In this document: positions 27,301 to 42,300 of the stretch, piece by piece | Layout: each line of letters begins with the position of its first letter | How positions within the stretch are numbered: the first letter of the stretch is position 1 | NCBI GenBank assembly: GCA_013396755.1 | Contig: VWZF01002410.1 | Coordinates: 558,001 to 622,000, forward strand | Direction of reading: 5' to 3' | From: Sclerurus mexicanus | Taxonomy: Eukaryota; Chordata; Aves; Passeriformes; Furnariidae | Length of the DNA stretch: 64,000 bases | Program-made: the position numbers and the translations under genes | The notes under the pieces: model-generated | Databases searched by the model: none | What the model saw: only the letters and a program-made list of their open reading frames with translations | What the model was told of the DNA's origin: nothing

Positions 27301-30300
27301 AAAAATAAAGCAATGCTGTTCCTTTTAAACTCAGAATTGCTTAACTGGATCTCACAGACTTTATAACAATGATTACTGCAGTCTTATTTAGGGGTTCTTG
27401 AAGACATTCTCATTCAAGTAATATAAAACAAATTCAAAAAGGCTACCAAAATTTTACTACAGTAATTATGGAGAAGCATGGTACGTCAGAGCTGGTAGCT
27501 TACCATTCAACACTCGACTGGAAGCTAAACAGTGAAAACAAGTGAAAAGTATTCCATGAAACCCTTCTATCCTGGCTGGCTGATACAGACTATTTGAAGT
27601 AATTTACATAAATATTTTATGACTTTTTAGAAATATCTTCTATGGGGGCAAGACAGAGAAAATATTTCGTGTAACCTCAAATGTGAGACTAAAATGACTG
27701 TTCAACTATAGACTTTACAATAACATTTTCAACTACCACATGACACAGTGATACAAAAATTCTCCCAATGCATCAAACCACTGGGTGAAGCTGAGCAGTG
27801 TCATCATGGCAACACTTCAGAACTCAGACAAAGTCAAAGTTTTCTAACTGAGAACTGTCACTGTAGGAAAGTTTTATCTTTACAACTGCAATATACCAAA
27901 ACCCATGCTGCTGCATACAGTTCTGCACACTGTTTGCTCAAGTATATGGCAAATACTTTTCTCAAGCTCCATAGGTCCTCAGCCTCAATAACATACTGGG
28001 TTAATACATTTTGCGTGATCATTATGACTTGTATTTTGTTTCTGGTTTTGTCTTTTGTGTTGGTATGACAGGAATGCCTACACCATACATTATTTTATGT
28101 GTCTCTATAGATTTTACTCAATGCTTCTATAAAGATAAACAATAATGCCTTTTTATTTACTCAAGACCTAGAAAATTCTCATGGGATCTGAACTGTTCAG
28201 CTCTCTTTTGTGTATTTGCTCATAATTTTTCATATACAATAAATTTGAAAAATGTATTGCCAGTGATGGTGCAAGAAGGACACACTATTTACAGATACAT
28301 TTCTTGTCTCTTCTTGAGACACCCCAACATATTATGTCAAGACTTCCAATTAAAAAATGAATGAATGTTTTAACTGCACTAAAAATAAGGAAAACAAGCA
28401 TCATCAGGGGCTCTAACTTATTAATTTCGCCTCTAACAATATACAAAGCTAATTCAGGTAATTCCTTCTATTGTGTATGCCCTTGATTTGACAAGCACTG
28501 AGTTTAATAAACCCACTGAAGCCTCCTGCCCCACTTTTGTTAGCACTGCAAAACTTTACCTGTAACTTGCCATACCGATTCATTTAGATAAAGACACAAG
28601 TGAGACATTGTAATATCAAAGACCTATTAGTTAAATGTGGAGTTCAGCTTTAGCCATGCAAAACAAACCCTAATCACAACTTGGCAGTAAATTTGCAATG
28701 TAGGTTTCAAGCTCAGTACACACATGAATGAAGCTAGAAAGGATCTGTCAGTCCTTTCACTAGCTTTAAAAACAAATTTTACATTCTCTTTGTACTAAGA
28801 GCTGTTTCTGTCATTACAAAACCAGAAAGGGTGCAGTAACTTTGCCAATTTTTTACCTATGATAAAATTTAAATAGGAACAAGGCTTGTAGCTGTTAACC
28901 TCAACCCACACTGTGCAATCTACAGAAATAACCATAAGTAATGTACCTTTCCTTGGAGTGTTTGAATACCAAAAAAACAATGAAGAAACTCAGCCAAATT
29001 GTTTTTCTGTTCTGTATCTTGAGAATACTCCCTCCAGACCACAGCAGCGCCTGCTTGACACACCGGCTTCCCACTGGGACTAATACAGTTACCAACAAGG
29101 AAGAAGGGTGAGGTACTGCAATGAGTTCAAATGATTTCCTAAAGGCTCCTTGTGCCATCCTGCCTTGGAGGCAACCATTTCTCCACGTGCCACAAACGTG
29201 CCAATGACATTGCCTGAAGACCTCTTCCTATGCGATTTATTACGGGCACATATGCCATAGCTGCTCAGACACCATAAACTTTTGGATAAAGACTTCTGAC
29301 ACCCTTAGCTGTCTTGGTCTTTCCAGATCAAAGAGTAAGAAACACATGAAACCTGAATAAAAAACTGGCCTTCCAATCCAAAGCTTTACTTTTTTTCTTT
29401 ATTCCCGTTTGTCCTAGGCAAGAGAAAAGCTTTGATTTCATCCCAACATTTTTTTGTTCTCACTTACTGCAAAAAGAAAACTGTTCTTCAACTGCTACTT
29501 AGCAGTAGCATCCAGCACAACATACACAGGGATCGTTCGTTCTAAGTCTGGATCTGAAATTAATCAATCCAACTGACTGGAAGTCTTCCATCTAATACCC
29601 ACTAAGGCTAACCACCACCACAACACAAGATGTTAACATTGCCGGCATGCTTCCAGCACTATTTTAATACAGCCAACTACCATCACAGAATTCTTCTGAG
29701 TGCATCCAATTAAACTGCAGCTGAGGTAACTTGCTATTTCTAAACCCATCAGAAATATACTCAGGCAAGTATATTAAAAGCATGTCTGCTTGTCAATAAT
29801 TTTAAACATCCTAAATGCAGTTTGTTTTTTTCCCAGATTGCAAATTCTTAACACCAAGTTTGTTTCTACTATAACAAAAACTGCTGAAAACAGTAAGAAC
29901 CACACTTTTCAACAATGAAGTAGATGGGAAGGGGGAACAACACAACCAAACCCCACATTTTCTTTTTGTTAAAGCTGGGTAACAATAAATTACAAGTCAC
30001 AAAAGAGCAAGCCAGAACTAGCAGACCCAACTAATCTCTTTATTTAAAACGTATCTCCTAGCATTTTAAGGCTTGACACTGTGTAATATTTAGTTTCTTT
30101 CTCATTCATTCCCCAAGGGTGTTAGACGTGTTTCTGCAAACTGAGGCATTACTATCCCTCCCCTTAAGGAATGCATTCATGTCAGTACCTGATCAGTTGC
30201 AACGTGTTTTAACATCAGAAGGATGCCATATGCACTGCCAGCCAGGAGCTTAGTGTTCAACCAACTATACATACATGGCAAATAATCCTGGGTACGGTTG

Positions 30301-33300
30301 AAACAGCTTGTTCTAAACCAGAACAGTTATTTAGCAGGCAGGAATCTAGCTTGCTCCCTGATATACCACACTCTGAAAAACATCCGCTTAGTAATTCTGA
30401 AAGCATATGGAGTTAGAATAGCAACATTAAAAAAAATAATAATAAAAAAGCTCTGTGACCCTGGAAAATTTGTCTCTCTCACTTTATCTAGCATTTATGG
30501 AGCTGTCACAATGCTGCTTCCTCTGGGAACACACTGCAGTTTCTATTCCTCTTCCTCCCACATGAAGCACTCAGCGTACCTACACTCTTTCCATGCCGCA
30601 TTCACTGTCAGCCTCTCTTCCTCTGTTGTCCAGGAACAGTAGCCATCTTCTCCTTGCTCACTCTCTAAACTGTACGCAGCTTAAAACTACAGGCATCATT
30701 AAGGTTTTGGATAAAGCTTATCAGGAGCAAAGGTTCCTCTGGATCAGATCCCTACATTTCTTTAACAATACAGTAAAAAACCATTTTTCTTCTGCTCAAA
30801 ATGCACCTCTCCAGATTCCATTACCACCTTTTCTCTCTGCAGCATTTCTAATATTTATAATTCTTATTAGGTGGTGCCAAAATTTGTAGACAACTGCCTG
30901 CATATGGTCTCAGCAAGCTTTGGTATAGCATTACATGAAATAACCTCAATCATCTTCTTGGCTTAAACCCTTCATGTTTATAACTACAGTCCTGTTTGCT
31001 TGTCAGACTGCTGCCTGACCTAAACACAGTTTAGCCCCTTTTTCTCCTAACTAGTCTTTCACATTTTGTATGGTTGCTGAAGCTCAGCTAGAAGCCGAGA
31101 CATAACTGGACATATCTATGCTGAAAGTGTACAGAAGGCAGATCAAGGGCCCATGACCTTTAATTTCTAGTCTTTCCCATAGCATGACCACAGCCCATTG
31201 TGATCACACTCTCCCAGGCACTGTATGAGCCCAGCTCAAGGGATAAGAGTGACCTAGGGCTGCACTCTCTCTGGAGGACAGAGGGAGAGTTCAGCCATGC
31301 AGATGCAGCCCTGCTGTACCACTTACCCTCAGGGCTGGAGAGCAGGCCCTGGACCCATTTCATTTACTAGAACAGACCTAACACCCGGGACTAGAACTTA
31401 TGAAACATGGCTTTATTTGGGAACTAAGCTTGCATGGCTTCCTGAACAGATGCTTTTTCACCACACGGGCACTACTGGGGCTCATCAAACGCTATTATCT
31501 AGTTAGACAAGAATATACTACTCTTGCTGGAATCCCTTTTGTAAATGCTCAAATAAAATTACCTCTCCATTATAAAAGTTGTGAGAATACAAAAATAAAA
31601 CTTACAAAGGTGTGCATACACTTTTGCAAAAAACATACATGTCTGACATTACTCTTCTTTTCCTGTTGTCCATACTTCATCTTTTCTCCTTAGAAAGTAA
31701 GTGGAGCTGGTCTGTGACCATGTTTGTTTTCTGAATATTAGTAGCCATTGCCCTTAGTGAAGTATCTATAGGTGACATTTGACTGTAAATCTTAGTTATT
31801 TTTGCTTTTCTTAAACTGCATTTTCAGACACCTTTTAACTGAAAGTTCCTGTAGTCCTTACATACCAAAGGTTCAGGGCAGTCTGAGATCATAAAAACTA
31901 GTTTGCTCCTTTGATATAACTTCTTATTTGGACTTGCTTTGCTTTAAGATAAATGCATCCGCAAAGCATAACTTAGATTACTAGCTCCAATCTCGCAAGC
32001 AGCTCCTACTGAAACAAGAGCAGCCTTCACTCTGTAGACACAAACTGCTTGTATATAGGGGATATAACTGGGATACTGTCCTAAAAAATTAGTCTATCTT
32101 TCTCCTGGGCAAAAGGGATGTACAGAAGAAAACACAAATCAGGAGCATTTACCTAAAACGCAGCCCAGTGATGAAGATCCCAAGGTGTAGATGGCAGTAT
32201 CTCCAAAAAAATCTGGGCACTACACGCTAATTAAAGTCATTCTCCAACTTCTAAGTCTGGCTTACAAGATTTTGCTTTGTATGATATGATGGCATGAAAT
32301 AAACAGTGTGTACTTTTGAAACTGCCTGAAGTCAGATTTCTTCCAACACAACATACTGAAGCAAGTAACACATGTCTTCATAGAAAAATGAAGCTATAAG
32401 AGGCAAATGATATAACACAAGACATGGAGCAAATTCTTGAATCTCCTGGGCGTATCTGTAACTCCCACTAATGGCCTGATTACATACCTGAAGAAAGGTG
32501 TGGAGGTTCAAAAAACAGTGTGAAAACTGATACATTTAAATAAAACCATACCATTAACATCTCTGGTAATGTTCAGTATTAAAACTCACTTTATAGTGTT
32601 TAATTTGATTTGGTCTTTCTATGTAAGGACAAGTATTCCCATAAAACAGAGCAGGTTTAGATTAGATATTAGAAAGAAATTCTTTACTGTGAGGGTGATG
32701 AGGCACTGAACGTGTTGCCCAGAGAACTTATGGATGTCCCATCCCTGGGAATGTTCAAGGCAAGATCAGACACAACTAAGCAACCTGGTCTAATGTGAAG
32801 CCCTGTTCATTTGCCAGGGATTTAATCACTTATAGGATGTAAATGGAAGCTTTATATACTCTTCAAAAGTTCAGCCAAGTAACCTTCAGCCTTACCCTAT
32901 AAACACAGACCACTGGAAACTTCTGAAAACATAAAGGATCTTCTCATATAACAATAAATTACTTTTTCCTAAATTGGGGGGGGGGAAGAAATCAAGTTGT
33001 ATATGGAGCTAAGTATCTCAGAGCAATTTTTTCCTCTCATTTCTGTTATTCATAAAATTACTTTCTTGATTTGAAGAGCATTGCAAAATCACTGGCAACT
33101 CATTCTTATTTTTAATAGAAGAGAGGAAGTAACTGAAGGCCTTTATAGAAAGCTCTGACAAACTAACCCTTGCTGCTCAAAAGGACAGAAAACAAATATC
33201 CTGCGCTTGCTCAGGAGACCATGTGACTGACTTCAGTGCGTGTGATCCAGCACCTGCACATTGTCCACATCCCTTGCTTGACACTTGAAATGGAGCATTG

Positions 33301-36300
33301 CCAACATGGCTGTGGGTGCAGAAAGGACAGGGAGACAGGGAGGAACCTGGATCATCCATTGAACCACCAATCTCCACCAAGACGCTGCAGTGCATATTAG
33401 TTAGTCATGACAGGGAAATCCCGGCCTTATGGGGCTTAACCCATCTCGGAAGAGAGTGAGTGAGGAGGGAGACATGGCATATCCATGCACTATTCCTGCA
33501 GTTCTGCATTGTAAAACTCAGCTGGCTTGCACCAAAAGGTGCTAGGCTCCTCTGTCAGGACAGAAAAAAATAAACAATTCTAACCTGCCATTAGAAGCAG
33601 GCAGGTTGCCAGGTCCACCAAAGGGAGAGGCTCCCTGCCTGCTGCTGCATGAGTCACAGCTCAGCTCCTCACCCAGCCCGTCACAGCTTCAGCAATTTCC
33701 TCAAGTCTTGAAGCTGGTGTGTACTTGCAATTTAAAAAAAATCACCTATGCACAGACAGGAGGTAATTATGATCTGCCACTCCTGTCCTGTCACCTAGAA
33801 CCAGACAGTGACATCTCTCTGTCTCATGGACTGCCTGTAGGGATCATGTTGGACCTGTACAGTTTGTGTTCTTGACGGTGCATCCAGAAAAGGCCTCTCT
33901 GCTTTGGTGTCAGGTCTGTGAGCATGGGGTTTGCCTGTCTGCAACCAGGTTTAGCTCAGAGACAGCATGGCTCCCATCCTCTGGAAGCTGCTGGTGCTCT
34001 CACCTCTGGCCCATGGCAGAGCTATGGCCCCTGCAGTAGTGTAGCCGACCCGAGAGCAACAAACATGACAGGTCCAGCCTCAGCACACCCCCAGGCAGGT
34101 TCCTGCTGCCCTCCCATCTGCCCTGCTCCTGACTGGAGCAATGGAACAGGTCCTGGCTGCCAGGCTCTGCCCTGAGAGACCTCTTTGGGAAGCCCCCACT
34201 GCTGTGCCCTGGCATGGGTACACATGTGCTCTCTATCCTACACACTGTGGCCCATTACAACTGCAATTCTAGGTACCTGTCTAGGTATTTAAGCCTTCTG
34301 GTTATTACTATCATAGCACTAAATGTCACACCCTTAAAATTAAGTTGGAGTCCAATTAAACCCCTTCTAGGACTGGAAGTCGTTGTGCCCCACCTGAAGA
34401 TCCCCATCCTCCATTCACAGAGAGTGGATACTCCTCCCAGCCCAGGGTGCATAGTGCTTCTGCAGGGAGAGGTATCTCCAGCAAGCACAGAATACCTGGT
34501 GCAGGGGTGCTGCCACACTGCACCATGACTGGCAGATGTGCCCCCACAGGGGTGCTCCACAGTGGTACACCACAGTCCTGCCCAAGCAGTCACATCTGGT
34601 CATCCATCCTGATGGAGCAAACCAGCCGGCAGCAAGCACAGGATGCTCAGCCTAGCTCCTGAGACCACCTGGTCTCCAAACAAACATCCACAAACTGGGA
34701 GCTACTAAAACAGACAAACAGAGCAAATGGAGAATCACTGCCAGAAATGTGCAGATTTTTTAGTGTTTAACCTACTTATTGCTCAGAATACAAACCAAGC
34801 TTTAAAAGAGCTCTCTGGAGTAAAACACTGTAGTTAAAAATATCAGATGACTCTTTTGGAAGATCATTCCTATCTTGTGAGCAACAGTTGGAAATTATTA
34901 TCTCTGTTCCAATGGTACAAAACAGTAAAGAAACATAGAAACTCACTAAAATCAGTGGAAGAATCTCACTGATTTAATCAGCAAATGGAATCCAAGAACC
35001 TGTAACTTCTTACAGCAAAAACATGTTAGGTAAGGGTGGTAAACATTCCCTGAAAGGACATGGGATCCTTGCATGGAGAAGTTATGCTTACAGGAAGAAG
35101 ATAAGCTAAATGGAAACTGGCACAGAAGCACATAAAATGGGGACTCTGCTCCTGGGCCACTGAATCACTTGCCTTGTGCAACACATTCATGTCAAAGGTG
35201 CCTGTGCTTCCCTGCTGAAACACTGTGAATGAAGCTCATGGAGCAACACCAGAAACACTGTTCCAGCAAAGCAACTCAGTCATATCCAAAGGCATTAACA
35301 TTCACAGAGCCAGAGGACAGAATTCAAGTTTTTAATTATTTATTAACTGATCTGTACCACAACTACTAGTTGCTGAGCTGTAAAGGCTACACTGCTCTAT
35401 GTAAGATGTATAAGGATCTGAAGAAACTCTGGGATATATTTTCCGTTATTCCATCTCATTTAGCTCCTTCCTTTTTTTTTCCTCTCCAATCTCTCCATAT
35501 CTTACATATTGTTTATTTTTACAAATACTTGCCTGTGCTATGTTCATTCTTTTGGCTGCTCTGTCCTGAAGTAAAACAGCCTATCTTTTGCCAGCTATTT
35601 CCTTTAGCCTTGCCAATGTTACTAAAAGAGACATTTTTGCTGACACGCACCTCCTCCCTGACTGGCTACCCAGAACAGAAGCATAGTCAGAAAAAGACCT
35701 CATTGACTCGGATGCAGTTTCATTTCAACATGAAGTTATGTACTGCCACAGCTAACTTCTCTGGGACTTTGAGCACTCTGAGTGACACTTACCACCTTTA
35801 CACACAGCCTGTGAAGGAAAGGCTGCACCTGATTCTTGTCTCCCATTTTACTTGTGTCCCAATCCCTACAAGGACCACATGTATGTTATTTATGTCTGCC
35901 TAGACTTCTTTCTGTGGTTGGCCAAGTGGTCGCACAAGAGGAAATCCAAAAACAGAATAATCTGCTCCAGGCTCTGCTCCCTGGAGTTGCATGAAAATAC
36001 ACCAAATTTGGCTTTACTAGGGACATTCCTTCCTATTATACCAAGGAAATCGTGTACCCTTAGACTTCTTCATTATATGCTCCAGGGCATACAGTACAAA
36101 CTACACGTGCTGTGATACAACCCAGAAAGCTTTGTGTACTGAAGGACAAGTCAGTGCACACTAATTAGGCCAGCGGCCAGAATACTCTCCCATGTGGTCC
36201 TCTAAGACATAAACCTTCTTATTCAATTCAGAAACCAATATACAATAAGAGAGAGGTGTTGCCAACCAAGGGAACACTGAGCACAGCAATGACTTAATCT

Positions 36301-39300
36301 TGTTCCTCTGATGAGCTTGATACCAAAGTCAGCTTTGTCAAGAGAGATCTGTTCCCATTTAGAATCCAGAATTAGAAATCCACATCTTCAGCTGTATTTC
36401 AAGCTAACATACTGTATCCTTTAGCCTCTAGTCACAGCCGCCAGTGGCTCCAAAAATGCCTGCTTAACTTTTTAAGACTGTAATCACAAAAGCATACAGT
36501 ACCACAAATCCCTTCTCAGACTACAAACATTCAAGCCAGCTGGTCACATTTTGCATGAGAATGCTCTACCATTTTATAGAAGATGCATCTCAGAGCAGAT
36601 CTGGGCTCCAAGCATAAACGCTGAGGAAGCTCTATGCTCCAAGGCCATGGTCAAGTCATACAAGGAAGAATCCAGGAATCTCAGACAAATCCCAGGTCAT
36701 GCAGTAGCTGATGGTTTTCTCTAGCAGTGCAATTGTGGATTGTGGTAATCAGTTCTGCCTCTACCTACCTACACTTAAAAATCAGTATGAAAGGAAGGGA
36801 TTATGAAGAAGACTGAACTCTGGGGACATTCTTCTTAGTCCCTTGGAGTTGCCTCATGAGAGATGTGCAGCATTGATGGAGATATTGCTTTGAGGAAGGA
36901 GGGGCATGCAAAGGTTAACGAGGCATCCTTTGGCTTCAAAGAGCAGGAAATCACCCAGGAAGAGTCAGTGTCATCTCCACAGCTATTGCAGGCATAAACC
37001 ACAGAGCCCTCTCTATGTACATTAAAATGCTGTCATTGATATTTACCAAGAAAACAAATGGAGCACTTGCCTGTATTTATGAATGATGGCATTAAATAAT
37101 CTTCCATCACGCCAGCAGGTAGTGAAATTTTCACAACGTATTCCAGCATAACCCTCCGTTGTTTGCTGTGACCACAGGAGCAGTCTCTCCTTAGCAGACA
37201 TGTCCTCTGACTCTCCAGTAACATGGATATCAGATATCTAAAATACAGTTAATATAAACATTACAGTTATATCTAACCCATAATAATACTTAAAATATTG
37301 CAGAAAATCACTGTGAATTGCAGAATAATTTACTGGCTGGTATCTGCACATATGAATATGATGATTATTCATGTACTCTATCAATACTCTTTCATGCTGT
37401 TTCCCATGTACTCTTAGTGTCCTCAATATGAAATCCAAAATTAATAGCTTCAGAATTTTCTTCAGTTAGCCAGTTCTCAGTCTCTTAATTTCTGGGGACA
37501 ATGTAATACTGTTGCAAAATGGAAAATACTTAACTATGTCTATTTTATGCCGATAATATAATCTGTTTTTATGTATGATACCTATTTTACATAAATACTA
37601 TATAATCATGTATAAAACACAATATGTTTTACCTGTATATAGTCACACCTATACAATGCCCATATTTATATCCTTCATACGCTTTACTTAGCTACAAATT
37701 TCCTCTCTTAAAACAGGTTAATTTATAGTATATGCTGTTCTGAAATTCAGTAACAAACCAGTCATTTAGAGTGAAAACTAATAGTAATAGCTTTAGGACA
37801 ACATTTTCTGAGATGCATTTTAGGAATGACTGAAAGACCGACAGATTATCAATAACATTTTGTCTGATAAAGAAGGCTTGGTTTCATATTACTCAAGGAC
37901 TATAAACATTTCATACTCTGCATGTGACCACTAGGCAAGCTCACTGTAGAAATTTTGGATGGCTAAAACGTTAATTTAGCTCATTACATGAAGATCAACT
38001 GGTTGCATTATTTAAGGATTATCAACTTCATGTCAGGGAAGCAAGAAAATATTGGGAAATTTACATTCAAATACTAATTTACAGTACATTAAATTATCCC
38101 CTAATGAAGCTCAGTCAGTTAGCTTAGAAAACTACTCCTGTATAAATATGAAGCAGACACTTCCCTAATTTGCACATGGATTGTTTGCACCTCATGTTAC
38201 AAAAATTGTACACAATGTAAAGGTGAACTGCGGGAAGAAACAAAAATAAGATGTGCCTTGACAAAGAAAATGCTATGGCATGTCATCCTTCTTCAAAGTG
38301 ACCACCTTTTACCACTTATCCAAATTACCACAAGTGGTTATTATGGAGAACATTAGGAACTCAGGTACCGTGAGGCACTGTATAAGGACACTGTAGCTCA
38401 GCCATTACAAAAAGCAAGCAGAGGTGCTTGAGCTGAGGCAAGAGGGCTTGAGACAACACCAGGGTTTGTGGGTGGACACCAAGGACCCCTGTGAGCCTAT
38501 CTGGAAGGGGCTGCCCTGCATAAGCATACACCAGCACTGCAGGGAGAGACGGGTCTGCTCTGGCTGGAGAGCCAGCCTGAGACCAGAGCTCAGGGCAGGT
38601 TTGCCCACAGACAACTCTGGGTGCTCAGGTTAGCAGCAGAAGAGCCTTAACTTGAGCTGTGCCAATTCCAGCAATCCTGTTCCAGTGTAAACTAGGGAGT
38701 TACGCTCAGGAGGTCAGACAGGAAGGTCGTAACAATGTGTCCCAGCCTCAAAGTCTCTGCACACAAAGGTATATTCTGTCTGGGCTCTGACAGGGGGAAT
38801 TCCGGCAGGCTAGACTGGAAATTACGGGTTTTTCTCACATTAGAGCCACATAAAACACAATGCCAAGAAGAAAGACATGTAGCTTGCCTGCTGATATTCC
38901 TGTGACACTGTCTAAGACAAGGTGATGGGAACATTAAGAAGAAGGGGACTAAAGGAAGAGCCTTGGAGATGAAAGGACAATAGAGTTTCCACAGTGCTTA
39001 CTGCAATTTCTGGTCTATCACCTTTCACACTTTCAGGGGATTATGAGCATTTACAGCTATACAGTAAATTGCAAGCAAATTTAATGTACGAAAAAATTAA
39101 TTTACATTATTTTCTATTCAAGTATCCACAAATCAGAAGTTACAATTGCAGTTCTTCAGATATTTATCACAGGCCAACGTATCTGCTGGATCTAAGTAAG
39201 GGAAAAATACAGGCACCAATGCTAGAAAGCAAAATTGTTTTAACTGTTCAACTAGCCCATAAATAATCTCAGAAGTTCTGAGAGCATTTTTTGCATCCTA

Positions 39301-42300
39301 TTGTTTCCAGATTAACACTGCGCATTTTTAAGAAAGAACAAACAGGAGGGAAATAAACACCTTCTTTTGTTCAAAACACAGAAGAGAACACACGCAGTTG
39401 TGATTGTTCATAAGTTTCTACATAAGAAAATCCTGCAAAGAGTATTTAATCCATGGGAGTGCATAAAATACAGACGGAATGAGTCACATGTGAAGTCAAC
39501 AGAGAATCCAGTGTAGCAAAAGAACAACTTAAACTCACTCTGAAAATTCACTTGTAAAAATCCAGGGAACTCATCTGTAGCGTAAGACCTTTTTTCTGTG
39601 GGTTAGCTTTATTGTTTGGTATTTCAAAGCGAGAAAGCAAACTAAGTGTTTTTTCAGTAGCTTTAGTTCCTATTCATCACAGAACAACCAGACCACAATA
39701 TAAATGAAGTCAACCATTTACCGCTTATCCAGACAACGCTTCTGAAAGAGATGATGTCATCTAGAAGTGCCAGATGTCTAGCAAAAAAAAAAAATCTCCA
39801 AACCTTATATTCTTTCCTAACATTTTCAGAAAGTCCTCTGTGTGTAATCCTTAATTATCAGACTTTTTAATATACTCTAGCATGAGAAAGCTAACAATGC
39901 AATTTCCTAATGGCCATTCCTTACTGCTAAGTTCAAACCCTTAGCCTCCTTCACGGTTAATTGACCAGGGATGTCTATGTACATTTCAGACTGCAGAGAG
40001 TGCAAACACAGCATGTTTGAGTGCACATTAGATTCCTCTGGAAACAAGTAATTTCAAACATCAAGGCAACTTCTGAAGGTCATACTTGTATCTGTTGTTA
40101 CATACACAAACAGAAGGAGAACAAGTCTTACTCTGAACATGACCATTAGGCAAACTCATAGTTGAAATTTTGGATGGCTGAAACACTAATTTAATGCACT
40201 GCATGAAGATCAACAGGTTTTTGATCAAAAATCTTCCAAGCACCATTTAGCATCCTAGTTAGCCTTCTGAAGAAAAAGAGAATAGACCAGAATGGGTTTA
40301 AAAACAAATTGCTTTTCACTCATAGAGGAAGCCCATTTCATTTCTGGTTAAGAAGCATGAACATTAGTCAGAGACCTGAAACAGCCTGAGCACTTCTGTT
40401 CTCTAAATAAAGTATTTCAGATTCCAAGGCTAACATTTTAGACTTTTTCATAAACAGAATTAATACTTTTAAGAAGTATAAAAATACACTGGGGGAAATG
40501 GTGAGTCAAAGGGCTATATTTTTTTACACTTACAAATATAGACTCTATTTTGCAAGATGCCCTAATAACTTGAAACTACTTAAAATACTACCACCATAAA
40601 ACATGTGTCAGAGAGAGAGAGGGAGAGAGTGCGCCCATCTTTCCTTTAATAACCCAATAAGGACAGTATAGATACTCATTCACAACTATGCATTAATCAT
40701 CAATATTTCTAACATAATTTTCCATAGGAGAAAAACAGGACTATTACATTAAGAATACTAGAACAGAAAATAAGGTGAAACCAAATCTTCTACTAGTCAA
40801 ATTTTGCCCTTCCAAGCAAAGTTTGTGTGAACCTTTCCTACCTCACAAGCCTATAATTTACTTGTTACAAATTGTTACTAGAGGACATTTGTTCCTCAAG
40901 CATTGAACAAATTACAGAGTGTGCATGAGTTTGAACAATTGTTTGTTAGAGATCCACCTCTCCAAATTATCTCAAAGCCTGTGAATTAAAAGTTATGCAA
41001 GAAAAAGTGATAGACATAATTCTCTGCACAGCCCTTTTTGTTTCAGGATCAGAGCCTTAATTGGCACTAAATTCTTGCTTGTAACTAGGAGAATTCATTC
41101 ACTTCTGGTACTGCACATGTTTTTTCTCAGCCTTTAAGTTCTCTTTCCATCACACAGTATGCCAAATCCATACACCAAAAAGCCTCAAGCTCTGTCCTTG
41201 CACTGATTTCAGTGATACAGTTTTGAGCCCAAAGAGCAAAGCAGAGAAGACTTCCCAAAAGAGATCAGTGATGGTGCTGGATTTCCATGATTCATAATCA
41301 CACTGCAAACAGAAGAGCAAGACTCATATAGATAGTAAGATGTCATTCCTCTGATTCCACCTTATCCCAAATGTTTTGAAACAAAACTTGACATAATGTA
41401 CTACACTCCATAAAAGTGTATAATGGGATAGAGATGTATGTGTGCATGTACTACATGTCAGCTAGCCTAAACCAGAAGTCTGAAGAACACAGAGAAACAG
41501 GAGTCCAGCTTAGAACAAAATTCTTCGAAAATACAGGATCAATTGAAGCAGATCAGAAGAGAAAAATAAGAATTACAAAGATCTAAAAATATGTGACCTA
41601 TTAGGAAACTGTGAAAAATTATGTTCATTTAGTCTAAATTAGTGAAAACCAAGGGGAGACATGACAACGGTCTTCAAATATGAAAAATGCTGTTGCAGAA
41701 AAGAAAATAAATTAGCTCATGTTGGAATAGGAAAAAAAGTAATAATAAGTAGAGGGGTTTTCTGCAAAAACCACTTTTCAATAGAAAAGACAGATAAGCA
41801 ATAGAAAAATCACTTAGAGAATAGATGAAACCATCAATAAGGCAGACATAGAACAACAAGAATCAGTCAAGAATGATTTTCATTAAGTTATCTTGCTTTT
41901 GGGTACAGAGACCACCTAGATGACCTGTCCAGAGTCTTTCCAGCCCTAGTTTTTCAGTTCCATCCATGACTAGATCTCCTTCATTCACAAGCATTTATGG
42001 TGGACTGCACTTGCTTCTTTTGAGTATTACAAGGAAGTAAACAATACTGTGCCAGTAAAGCAAAACTCCTGACTTTTGCACCTTTGCTCTGCAAATCACA
42101 TGCCAGAAGACCAACTGGCACTTCTCCCTCATTTAACTGTATTACATGAATAGAAAATATATGAGTATGTGAGGGTGGACATATGTGGAAGGTATCTTGT
42201 CATCTTACAACTATTTGCAATGACAACTGCAACAATAAAGAGATAGCAAATTAGTCAGAAGTATTCCACTGAATATGCTGATTACAAATAATTCTCCTTT

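Noticed and set aside
33580..34680. GC-richer block with many overlapping open frames on both strands, possible gene or LTR
   Set aside because: The frames contradict each other, none resembles a known family, and no splice structure is evident. The composition shift alone does not support a call.
35370..35903. 177-codon plus-strand open frame, the longest on that strand
   Set aside because: No recognisable domain and low-complexity hydrophobic composition. One frame of this length is about what chance gives in 64 kb, and it lies within the DST intron.
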